From NCBI GenBank assembly GCA_040878345.1, contig JBBDML010000024.1, forward strand, positions 1-64,000: DNA of 64,000 nucleotides, given 5' to 3'. The translations under genes and the position numbers were made by a program. This stretch comes from ZC4RG35 sp040878345 (GTDB taxonomy: Bacteria; Actinomycetota; Acidimicrobiia; Spongiisociales; ZC4RG35). Each line of letters starts with the position of its first letter. The stretch's first letter is position 1. Positions 25,632 through 33,238 of the stretch are shown here, piece by piece. Under the pieces are notes generated by a model. That model searched no databases. It was given only the letters and a program-made list of their open reading frames with translations, and was not told where the DNA came from.

Positions 25632-25829
25632 GATATCAACCTCTGCCCTACGGCGTTTGGGCGGCGGCGTTCGGACTCATTCCCGTCTGGGTCCTGGGTA
25701 GGGGTCCTCCTTCTGATGCGGCGGCGCAAGAACCCGAGTGATCGGCGGACCTCAGCGCCGAGTCAAAACATCAGGCTGGGAGCCATACTCCGTGTACGTG
25801 TGCGACCCTGATAGGGGGGATGGCTCCGG

Positions 25830-26417
25830 TCACCGCGGCAGCGGATCCGGGCCGCTCGCGGTGACGAGCCGCTGTGGGACCCAGTCATCGACGTGGACGA
25901 AGCCGTCGAATGTGGCCCCCTCGATGACGCACCCGTCGTACAAGGACCGCCGATAGAACTTCACGTGCGTAAAGTCCTCGAACAGGGCGTAGTACGGCTC
26001 GTTGTCCGCGCTCTGGAACTGCTGCCCTGTCAGTGCGGCGCGGTGCTCCTGGGAGAAGGCATCGACCTCCTCGCCGACGACCACTCCGAGGTGTTCGAGC
26101 CCCATCCGATAGACGCGTTGGTGGACCGGCGGGATGAGCTCGATGAGCGACACCAGCATTCCGTCGAGGACCTCGAGCGGCTCAGCGAGGACGATCTTCG
26201 AGATCGGCCGGCCGTTCCAGACGTTCTCGAGGTTCGCGGTGGCGTGTCGCTCAAGGAGCGTGCGCAGGTGGAGGTAGAGGTCCCAGTCGGCGACGCGGTA
26301 GGCGAGGTGGCTCAGGGCGTACGGCGCGATGTCGATACCTCTGGCGGCGAGCCGGTCACGCTGCGTCGCCGCGAACGCCCGGTAGTCCCCGATGATGTTG
26401 CCGACCGGATCAGCCAT
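25830..26417 (-). CDS. YecM-like VOC-fold protein
   Basis: A 195-residue protein resembling the YecM family (vicinal-oxygen-chelate fold, function unknown): ALSHLAYRVADWDLYLHLRTLL, then NGRPISKIVLAEPLEV, LVSLIELIPP, GLEHLGVVV and FTHVKFYRRSL. Residues that could form the metal site of the fold (His in LSHLAYR, Glu in SLIELIP, His in LEHLGV) are present. It is the last gene in cassette 2. The substrate is unknown. Confidence 0.7.
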   Translation of the reverse strand: MADPVGNIIGDYRAFAATQRDRLAARGIDIAPYALSHLAYRVADWDLYLHLRTLLERHATANLENVWNGRPISKIVLAEPLEVLDGMLVSLIELIPPVHQRVYRMGLEHLGVVVGEEVDAFSQEHRAALTGQQFQSADNEPYYALFEDFTHVKFYRRSLYDGCVIEGATFDGFVHVDDWVPQRLVTASGPDPLPR

Positions 26418-26565
26418 CCGCGGGCATATCCCTCCAGCCGTGGCTCGTGACCTCGACCTTGAGGGAGCAGGCGACGTACCAGGGCGGCTCGTGAGTCACG
26501 GCAGCGGTGAATCGAATGCCCAGGAGTGTACGACCGCTTGATCTCGTTCGGAGGGCTCCGCTTCC

Positions 26566-26827
26566 GGGAGCCAAGTTGGGAGCCATTCTCTATGGACCCG
26601 ACCGGACAGGCGTGGACGGCGGTGGACTTGAAAGCCCGTCGTTTCGGGCTCTGCGGATCCCCGTGGACGCACCTGGACACGGCTTGGAGATCTACGGATC
26701 AGGAGGTTGGGTGTTCGAGTCGCCCCGGGCGCGCTGAGCGAACCCCCTGGTAGAAGCCGTGTCGGCACTGTATGAGGCTCCCGGACTTGGCCACCGCCTC
26801 TGCCATGGGAGCGGTCCTCGGGAGCCA
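26566..26827 (+). other. Compound attachment junction between cassettes 2 and 3
   Basis: Left-arm GGGAGCCA repeats lie at 26566 and 26578, exactly 126 and 114 bp before the CTACGGA of the next tRNA 3' half (26692). Right-arm GGGAGCGG (26807) and GGGAGCCA (26820) lie 115 and 128 bp after it. The distances are the same as at the 23.6-kb junction although surrounding bases have diverged, so the spacing is under constraint or recently copied. Confidence 0.8.
26692..26733 (+). repeat. tRNA-Arg 3'-half fragment, copy G
   Basis: 42 nt identical to the 3' half of the tRNA-Arg at 22372-22413, without a 5' half. Confidence 0.95.
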
Positions 26828-26938
26828 TTCTCTATAAGAATCACGGCGTCGCGGGCGAAGCGAGGCCCTTGCTCGAGAGTTTTCGATGAGACAGCCATCG
26901 TGACCTTCTGACATTCTTGGCGCCTATGCGGGGGCCTT

Positions 26939-27067
26939 TCGCCCTGAAATAGCACGAGGGTGACGGCGGATCCGGCGGACCTTTCGTCTCCTTCGATTTG
27001 CTGGGTGTCGTAGAGGTCCCCACCGCACCTGGCCGATCATTCAGGACCCGCTGGAGGTGCCGAAGTC
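26939..27067 (-). pseudogene. Decayed higA copy
   Basis: It aligns base by base with 23820-23945, the C-terminal part of the intact higA: shared CGTCTCCTTCG, GTAGAGGTCC, and CCCGCTGGAGGTGCCGAAGT. Several one-base indels (for example an extra T before CGTCTCC and an extra C in AGGTCCCC) break the frame. The flank between the right arm and this remnant also matches cassette 2. The helix-turn-helix half and the toxin are missing. Confidence 0.85.
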
Positions 27068-27160
27068 ATGACGACGATGGGGAAAGGTGGCACTCCGTCC
27101 GTCGCCTCGTACAAAACCCGCGAACAACGGCGCCTTCGGATTCGAATTCCACCGCCACAC
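27067..27160 (-). pseudogene. N-terminal remnant of an alpha/beta hydrolase
   Basis: Reading leftwards, VAVEFESEGAVVRGF is in one frame, then after a one-base shift LYEATDGVPPFPIVVMT. Together they form the typical N-terminal strand pair of dienelactone-hydrolase-like enzymes just before the oxyanion HGF. The rest is lost where the decayed higA begins. It precedes a flavin monooxygenase, a common partner of such hydrolases. Confidence 0.55.
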
Positions 27161-27230
27161 CCGGCCACAGCGTCGATCATTTGGGCTCGACTTTCCCGCT
27201 CCTGAACAGGTCATTGGCCTTGGGTTCCTT

Positions 27231-28511
27231 TCAGGCAGTCTGGGCTTGGTTGAGGATCGCGTCGGTGATGCGCAGCGCATCCTCGTCGATGCCAAGGATG
27301 ACCCCGGACTTACGTTTCGAGAGCCACGGAAACCCGATGAAATAGATGCCAGGGACATCGCTGATGCCGTTGCTGTGTACCGGCCTTCCGGTGTCGTCAG
27401 TGACGGGTAGGTCGATCCAGGAGAAGTCCGCCGTGAACCCGGTGGACCACACGATGGCACCGACGTTCGCCTCCTCGAGGTGAAGCATGGCGAGTATGTC
27501 CAAGTCCTCGTCAGGTGGCAGTGGCACGTCGGCAGGCTCGGGAACACTGCTCGGTGCCCCAAGGCCTTTCTCCTCGATGTATGCGTCGATCTTGTTTCTC
27601 ATCTCCATGGACCGGGCGTCAGCATTCCGGATGTACTCGATGGCCTGGTCATCGGTGATGAGGTCTCCTCCAACCACATCTTCGAGGCGGCCCATCAAGC
27701 GGGCGCCATCTCGGGCGAGTTGTTGATAGCTGACGCTGTGACCCCGCGATCCGACACCCGACACCAGCGGGTTCGTCGTCTTCAGCATTTCGGGATCGTC
27801 TACCTCGTCCGTTGCGACGTCCCATATCCCCATCTCGAGCCACCAGTCCATGAAGTCTCGTCCCCGGTGGCTTCGAGGGACACGGGGCGCCTTGCTTATC
27901 GAGAAATACACGATGCGGCCCGCGTTGAGGAGGTCTTCCACGATCTGGGCGCCCGATTGGCCACCTCCGACCACCACCACCGCCCCTTCCGGCAACAGGT
28001 CCGGCGACCGGTAGGTCGCGGTGTGCAATTGGACGATGTGGCCGGGGATCTTCGAACTGATCGAGGGAACACGAGGAGATTGCAGGATCCCGGATGCAAC
28101 TACTACCGATTCGGCGAGGTAGGACACGGTCTCGCCGCCGGCTGTCTCGCCGGTAACCAGATAGCGCCCGTCGTCCCCCGATGGACCGACACCCGTCACC
28201 GTCACGCCGGTGCGGACCGGCAGGTCGAACCGACTCACGTATTCTTCGAACGACTCGGCCAACTCCATGTGGGTCATGAAACCGAACGGGTCAGGTCCGG
28301 CGTATTCCGCTCCCGGAAGCCCATTCATCCAATTGGGGGTGTTCAGGCGGAAACTATCCCACCGCTGGGAACGCCAGGTCTCCCCCACCCGGCCCTGTTC
28401 CAAAACGACGACGTCGACGCCGGAATCGACGAGGTGGTAAGCGACGCCGAGACCCGCCTGACCCCCGCCCACAACCACCACGTCAACGAGAACAGGCTTC
28501 ACCATCGACAC
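27231..28511 (-). CDS. Flavin-containing monooxygenase (CzcO-like)
   Basis: A 426-residue NADPH/FAD monooxygenase. The FAD-binding GGGQAGLGVAYHL (about 15-27) is followed by the flavin-stacking region GETWRSQRWDSFRLNTPNW, the NADPH-binding GGGQSGAQIVEDL (about 187-199) and the C-terminal FAD motif near GIYFIGFPWLSKRKSG. This belongs to the CzcO/Baeyer-Villiger-like group that oxygenates small lipophilic or sulfur/nitrogen compounds. The start is at 28511 or two codons in. It is the only intact gene of cassette 3. The substrate cannot be inferred from sequence. Confidence 0.88.
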   Translation of the reverse strand: MSMVKPVLVDVVVVGGGQAGLGVAYHLVDSGVDVVVLEQGRVGETWRSQRWDSFRLNTPNWMNGLPGAEYAGPDPFGFMTHMELAESFEEYVSRFDLPVRTGVTVTGVGPSGDDGRYLVTGETAGGETVSYLAESVVVASGILQSPRVPSISSKIPGHIVQLHTATYRSPDLLPEGAVVVVGGGQSGAQIVEDLLNAGRIVYFSISKAPRVPRSHRGRDFMDWWLEMGIWDVATDEVDDPEMLKTTNPLVSGVGSRGHSVSYQQLARDGARLMGRLEDVVGGDLITDDQAIEYIRNADARSMEMRNKIDAYIEEKGLGAPSSVPEPADVPLPPDEDLDILAMLHLEEANVGAIVWSTGFTADFSWIDLPVTDDTGRPVHSNGISDVPGIYFIGFPWLSKRKSGVILGIDEDALRITDAILNQAQTA

Positions 28512-28731
28512 CTTTTATAGAACACGTCGGCCGTAGCCGATCCTCGGTCGACGGTGATTAGCCCGCTTCACGCCGTGAGCCTTCTCCCTACCCTACTTCC
28601 CCACCGCTACTGTGCCCTGGTCGCCCCGATCGAGTCGAGATCGACCACGAACCGGTAGTCCTCCGTGCCCCTCCGACTGGTCTACCTGCGTCTCCTCCGG
28701 GTCACCACAGCCGGGACCCGACCCCCTTCGT

Positions 28732-28900
28732 GGGAGCCAAGTTGGGAGCCATCTACCTCGGATTTGTGCGAACGTCCGTGGACGCCCATGGAATGCAACG
28801 CCCTCCAGTCAATTGCCGGCGGATACGAGGCGACCTGCATGGACACGTCCTTGGACATCTACGGATCAGGAGGTTGGGTGTTCGAGTCGCCCCGGGCGCG
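28732..28900 (+). other. Right-hand end attachment junction
   Basis: GGGAGCCA repeats at 28732 and 28744 lie 127 and 115 bp before the CTACGGA of the last tRNA 3' half (28859). No GGGAGC repeats follow it within the next 180 bp, unlike the inner junctions. That is expected at the outer, attR-like end where native chromosome resumes. Confidence 0.75.
28859..28900 (+). repeat. tRNA-Arg 3'-half fragment, copy H
   Basis: 42 nt identical to the 3' half of the intact tRNA-Arg; the last copy downstream. Beyond it, to 29084, I see no gene. Confidence 0.95.
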
Positions 28901-29084
28901 CCGCGAAAGGCCTGGTGAAGGTCCGTTTCTGGTCGATGCGACGCGTCCGGGTGCAGACCACTGATAACCGCCTGATCACATTTCGCGCGCAATCGCAACC
29001 TGGAGTCGATGACATGAACCGGGATACGCTCCGGCCGAGCTCAAAACCGCGATCCACCCTCGCAGCCTGCGACCGTTAGATGGT

Positions 29085-29603
29085 CTACTCCAACAACAGC
29101 TCGGCTTCAGGTGGTCGTTGACTCAGGTTGTGGTCCCTGATGGTCCGAACACAGGCGTTCCAGCGGAGAATGGGATCGTCGCTGCCCTTGGGCCGCAACT
29201 CGGCCGCCTTCTCGAACCACTCCATGGCCTCCCGGAACCCGTCGTAAGCGAAGGCGGCGCTCGGCCCCTTCGTGAGCAGGGCCCGGGCCTGACGCTCGGC
29301 GATGATGCCGTTGTAGTAGGACTGCTGGTACTCCCCGGTGAGACGGTTGGCGTATTCCCTCGCCTTGGTGACCGAGCTGTGCCCGCTGTCGAACTCGTCG
29401 GACATCGCCAGCACCAATGTGATCAGCGCCAGCTGATTGTCGGGGTCGACGGCCAAGACGTCGAGACAGATGCTCTGAGACTGGACCGGTTGGTTGAGGA
29501 GCCGGTAGTGCTCGGCCCGCTCGATCGCGGCCTGGAGGCCGTCGGAGGTGATCGGTTTCAACTCGAACTCGTCCACGATGGCACCCTGTCTCTCGGTCGA
29601 CAC
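29085..29603 (-). CDS. TPR-like protein coupled to frdD
   Basis: A 172-residue helical protein resembling tetratricopeptide repeats: LQAAIERAEHYRLLNQPVQSQSICLDVLAVDPDNQLALITLVLAM, then FREAMEWFEKAAELRPKG. The GTG start at 29603 overlaps the last base of the frdD stop (TAGTG), so it is translated with the fumarate reductase operon. A role in assembly of the complex is possible but is inference only. Confidence 0.7.
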   Translation of the reverse strand: MSTERQGAIVDEFELKPITSDGLQAAIERAEHYRLLNQPVQSQSICLDVLAVDPDNQLALITLVLAMSDEFDSGHSSVTKAREYANRLTGEYQQSYYNGIIAERQARALLTKGPSAAFAYDGFREAMEWFEKAAELRPKGSDDPILRWNACVRTIRDHNLSQRPPEAELLLE

Positions 29604-29941
29604 TACAGACCGATGGCGGCGACGGCGGCGATGGCAGTACCGGCCGTGGCCGCCCCATAGAACAGCCAGGCCTGTTTGCCGATCGGTCCGAGTCCCAGGT
29701 CGACCAGGGCGTAGCGGAAACGATGCGCCCAGTGGAAGAGGAAGAGAAATACCAGGCCAACCAGGACCAGTCGGGTCAGTGGAATGCGGATCAGAGCTGC
29801 CAGATCAGCCTCGGAAAGCCAACCGGCGGGGATGGCGATACCAGTGACGAAGGCCAGAGCCGGCAGCACCATCGCCGAGGCGGTTCCCCCCGCGGCGAAG
29901 AGCAGCCAGAAGAGTGGAGCGCTTCGATCGCGTCCGCCCAT
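29603..29941 (-). CDS. frdD: Fumarate reductase membrane subunit D
   Basis: A 112-residue membrane anchor with three transmembrane helices. It resembles FrdD of enterobacterial-type quinol:fumarate reductase: FWLLFAAGGTASAMVLPALAFVTGI, RLVLVGLVFLFLFHWAHRFRYALVDLGL, WLFYGAATAGTAIAAVAAIGL. With FrdC it binds menaquinone and anchors FrdAB in the cytoplasmic membrane. The ATG at 29941 overlaps the frdC stop by one base. Confidence 0.9.
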   Translation of the reverse strand: MGGRDRSAPLFWLLFAAGGTASAMVLPALAFVTGIAIPAGWLSEADLAALIRIPLTRLVLVGLVFLFLFHWAHRFRYALVDLGLGPIGKQAWLFYGAATAGTAIAAVAAIGL

Positions 29942-30321
29942 CAGGCCAGCGCCAGCCAAAGCAGGCCTCCGGAGACGACCAGGAAGAGGAGGGTGACCCA
30001 CCCCGCGATCAGATCCGGGTCCAGCTGGTGGTCGCCTTGCCAGATAACCATCACTTTGGGGGTCAGGGCGATCCAGGTGCCGGTGTGGAACAGGGCGAGA
30101 GCGAGGACCCCAACGTGTAGCCAAATGCTCAAAGGGCTGTTCAAGAACTCGTAGAACCCGGAGAAAGCGTCTGGGTCACCTACCGACCACAAGGCGGCGA
30201 TGATCAGAGCCGAGTAGGCGAGAACCGCCACGCTGGTCAGTTCCCTCGCCATGAAACGGAAGTAGGGCGGCTTGCGCAACCACCAGCTGCGGGGGAGGGG
30301 TCGGACCAAGTCTCGGTTCAA
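29941..30321 (-). CDS. frdC: Fumarate reductase membrane subunit C
   Basis: A 126-residue membrane anchor. RPLPRSWWLRKPPYFRFMARELTSV is the typical N terminus before the first helix; further segments are WLHVGVLALALFHTGTWIALTPK and WVTLLFLVVSGGLLWLAL. The start is probably TTG at 30321, overlapping the frdB stop (TTGA). The longer open frame upstream lies in frdB and is not credible. Confidence 0.9.
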   Translation of the reverse strand: MNRDLVRPLPRSWWLRKPPYFRFMARELTSVAVLAYSALIIAALWSVGDPDAFSGFYEFLNSPLSIWLHVGVLALALFHTGTWIALTPKVMVIWQGDHQLDPDLIAGWVTLLFLVVSGGLLWLALA

Positions 30322-31064
30322 GCCTTCGCTCCCCGCGGCATGACCAGGGACTTGGCCCAGTCGAGGGCCGATGAGAGCTTCAGCATCTGAATCGCCCCGG
30401 CCGGATCCACGTCCTTGGGGCACACCTTGGTGCACTCGCCCACATAGGTGCACTCCCAGATGCCCTCATGGGCGGCAACGACGTCGGCGCGAGCATCGCT
30501 GCCCTGGTCCCGCGAGTCCAGGTTGTATCGCTCAGCCAGGGCGAGGGCGGCTGGTCCCAGGAAAGTCGAGTCGAGTCCATAGACCGGACAGGCGGAATAG
30601 CACAGCATGCAGTTGATGCACATGCTGAACCGCTTGTATTGGGCGAGCTCCGCCGGTGTCTGGCGGTACTCGCCGTCGTCAAGAGTCTTCTCCTCTGCTG
30701 GAATCAGCCAGGGAGACACCCGGGGCAGCTTCTCCATGAAGTCTTCCATGTCGATGACCAGGTCCCGCACCACCGGGAAGTTGGTGAGCGGCTCCACCCG
30801 GATCGTCTCGGTCCCATAGTTCCTGATGAACGTCTCGCAGGTGAGTTTGGGCTCCCCGTTGACCATCATCCCGCAGCTTCCGCAAATCCCCATCCGGCAC
30901 GACCAGCGGAAGCTGAGGGAAGGGTCGACCTGAGCTTTGATGTGGTTGAGGGCGTCGAGGACCACCCACCTGTCGTCATAGGCGATCTCGTAACTCTGGA
31001 ACCTCGGCTCCTGGTCTTCATCGGGCAAATACCGCTGGACTTCCAGGACGGCCCGATCAGACAT
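30318..31064 (-). CDS. frdB: Fumarate reductase iron-sulfur subunit
   Basis: A 248-residue electron-transfer subunit. The [2Fe-2S] ligands are in CRMGICGSCGMMVNGEPKLTC, the [4Fe-4S] ligands in CINCMLCYSACP with a distal CP in CTKVCPKD, and the [3Fe-4S] ligands around CTYVGECTKVC. It passes electrons between menaquinol (FrdCD) and the FrdA flavin. Eight bases overlap the end of frdA. The gene order A-B-C-D supports quinol:fumarate reductase over a succinate dehydrogenase with a single cytochrome b. Confidence 0.95.
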   Translation of the reverse strand: MSDRAVLEVQRYLPDEDQEPRFQSYEIAYDDRWVVLDALNHIKAQVDPSLSFRWSCRMGICGSCGMMVNGEPKLTCETFIRNYGTETIRVEPLTNFPVVRDLVIDMEDFMEKLPRVSPWLIPAEEKTLDDGEYRQTPAELAQYKRFSMCINCMLCYSACPVYGLDSTFLGPAALALAERYNLDSRDQGSDARADVVAAHEGIWECTYVGECTKVCPKDVDPAGAIQMLKLSSALDWAKSLVMPRGAKA

Positions 31065-32823
31065 CGCCGTAGACCCGCTCTCCCGGCGGCCACCTCGTGA
31101 TGGTGACTTGCTTGTACTCGATCTGCGGATCGCCTTCGCTGTGGTAGGCCAGGGAGTGCATGAGGAACCTCTCGTCGTCGCGTTGGGGATGATCGGTGCG
31201 CTGGTGGGATCCCCGCGACTCGGTCCGGGCCAAGGCGCTGTGGGCGATCGCCTCTCCGACGTCGAGCATGGCTCCCAACTCGAGAGCGGCGATCAGCTCG
31301 GTGTTGAAGGTTCGGCTCCTGTCGGTGAGGGCCAGCTTCCCATAACGCTCCTTTAGGTCGGCGATGGTGGCGACGCTGCGGTCGAGGGTCTTCTGATCGC
31401 GAAAGATGCCCGCACCTTCCTCGAGACTCTGCTGCAAGTCGCCTCTGATCCCGGCGACCGACTCGCCGCCGCCGTTGGGACGGAGCAGACCGTTGGCCAG
31501 CCGGTCTTGCTCGGACCTGAGCGTCTCTTCGAGTAGCCGCCCGGAAGGGTGCGGTACCTGGCCGAGGTGCTTCACGGCGGCAGAACCGGCGCGAGCCCCA
31601 AACACCAGGATCTCCGTGAGCGAGTTGGATCCGAGACGGTTGGCCCCGTTGACGCTGACGCAGGCGCACTCCCCGGCGGCGAAGAGGCCCGGCAGCGACG
31701 TCGCGCCGTCGATGTCGGTGTCGATCCCGCCCATCATGTAGTGGACCACTGTTCGCACTGGGATCGGCTCGTGCACCGGGTCGACGCCCACATAGCGGGT
31801 CGCAAGCTCCCGGACCATGGGGATCTTGCGATCGATCTTCTCCTCCCCGAGATGCCGTACGTCGAGGAGGACATAGTCACCATCGGGGTGTTGGAATGTC
31901 CGGCCTGCTTCGCGCTCCATGATGAACGCCTGGGAGAGACGGTCACGGGGACCCAGTTCCATGTTCCGCTTCCGAGGATGTTCGGGGTCATCGACATCGA
32001 GGGGTTGGCCCAGGTCGTAGTCCTCCAGGTAGCGGCGGCCTTCGGTGTTGACCAGGATCCCCCCTTCGCTCCGGGCGGCCTCCGTGATCAGGATCCCGGT
32101 GCCGGGAAGGCCGGTGGGGTGGTACTGGACGAATTCCATGTCCTTGAGAGGCACACCCGCCCGATAGGCCAATGCCATGCCGTCGCCGGTCTTTATGTTC
32201 CCGTTGGTGGTGAAGGGATAGACCCGCCCGGCGCCGCCGGTGCAGAGGATGACCGAGCGGGCCCCGATGGCTCGCATCTCGCCGGTGCGGATCTCGATGG
32301 CGGTGACCCCCTGGCAGCGCCCGTCCTCCACCATGAGGCTGGTGACGAACCACTCGTCGTAGCGGACGATGGCGTCGTATTTGAGGGAGGTCTGAAACAG
32401 GGTGTGCAGCAGGTGAAACCCGGTCTTGTCAGCGGCGAACCAGGTGCGCTCCAGCTTCATACCTCCGAAGGGACGGACCGCGATCGTGCCGTCAGGCTCA
32501 CGACTCCAAGGGCATCCCCAGTGCTCGAGCTGGAGCATCTCGCGGGGGCCGCCCTCGACGAGAACCTCCACCGCGTCCTGATCTGCGAGCCAGTCCGAAC
32601 CCGAGATGGTGTCGTAGGCATGGTCGTCCAACGAGTCCTTCGGGGAGATGACTGCGGCGGCTCCGCCCTCGGCCGAGACGGTGTGGCTGCGCATCGGATA
32701 GACCTTGGAGATCAACCCGATACTGAGGCCGGGGTGGTTCTCGGCCACCTCAATGACAGCGCGGAGCCCCGCCCCGCCGCCGCCGACAATCAGCACATCA
32801 TGTTGCAGGGTCTCCACGCTCAC
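31057..32823 (-). CDS. frdA: Fumarate reductase flavoprotein subunit
   Basis: A 588-residue flavoprotein. Features: FAD dinucleotide loop VGGGGAGLRA near residue 14, covalent-FAD segment RSHTVSAEGGAAAVI, QYHPTGLPGTGILITEAARSEGGILVN (active-site capping region), HYMMGGIDTD and the C-terminal helical domain. It interconverts fumarate and succinate. The start is placed at GTG 32823, just before VETLQHDVLIVGGG; the frame is open upstream to 32928 but not family-like. The direction in vivo (fumarate respiration or succinate oxidation) cannot be read from sequence. Confidence 0.95.
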   Translation of the reverse strand: MSVETLQHDVLIVGGGGAGLRAVIEVAENHPGLSIGLISKVYPMRSHTVSAEGGAAAVISPKDSLDDHAYDTISGSDWLADQDAVEVLVEGGPREMLQLEHWGCPWSREPDGTIAVRPFGGMKLERTWFAADKTGFHLLHTLFQTSLKYDAIVRYDEWFVTSLMVEDGRCQGVTAIEIRTGEMRAIGARSVILCTGGAGRVYPFTTNGNIKTGDGMALAYRAGVPLKDMEFVQYHPTGLPGTGILITEAARSEGGILVNTEGRRYLEDYDLGQPLDVDDPEHPRKRNMELGPRDRLSQAFIMEREAGRTFQHPDGDYVLLDVRHLGEEKIDRKIPMVRELATRYVGVDPVHEPIPVRTVVHYMMGGIDTDIDGATSLPGLFAAGECACVSVNGANRLGSNSLTEILVFGARAGSAAVKHLGQVPHPSGRLLEETLRSEQDRLANGLLRPNGGGESVAGIRGDLQQSLEEGAGIFRDQKTLDRSVATIADLKERYGKLALTDRSRTFNTELIAALELGAMLDVGEAIAHSALARTESRGSHQRTDHPQRDDERFLMHSLAYHSEGDPQIEYKQVTITRWPPGERVYGDV

Positions 32824-33238
32824 CGCTGTCCACGCCTCAGATGAACTTACACATCGAAGTGGAGAAGCGACGTCGCGGTGTGCCGCGGGCGGAGCTGAGT
32901 CGGTCGGCCGTAAGTCGAATCCGGCCATCCGCTGCCCGGATGCCGTCGGCCGCTACGCCCTGAGGACGCCGAGCACGTCGACCACATAGCCCTCATCGAC
33001 CGCCATCACAAGGGCGGAGGCTGGGGACGCAATGAGGTCACCGCCGCGCCCACCAGTTCGCCATCTCCCACCACGAGGCCAGCGGCCATGATCCACCTCA
33101 GAAAGCCGGCGTCACCGATGATGTGTTGATGTGGAGAAGTTCAATTAGATCCAGGGCAGCAGATGACGGGGTGCGGCCGGCGTCTTTGGCTGAGAGGCAG
33201 ACCCCGTAACGGGGTGAGCCAGCGATCCCGGACCGGAT
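32824..33238. other. Spacer, short unsupported readings only
   Basis: It contains the frdA promoter region. On the minus strand near 33090-32960 two short frames (MAAGLVVGDGELVGAAV and VMAVDEGYVVDVLGVLRA) would join if one frameshift is assumed. I cannot support a gene. Confidence 0.4.

Noticed and set aside
1359..28900. CRISPR array
   Set aside because: Repeats are kilobases apart with genes between them; there are no short regular spacers and no cas genes.
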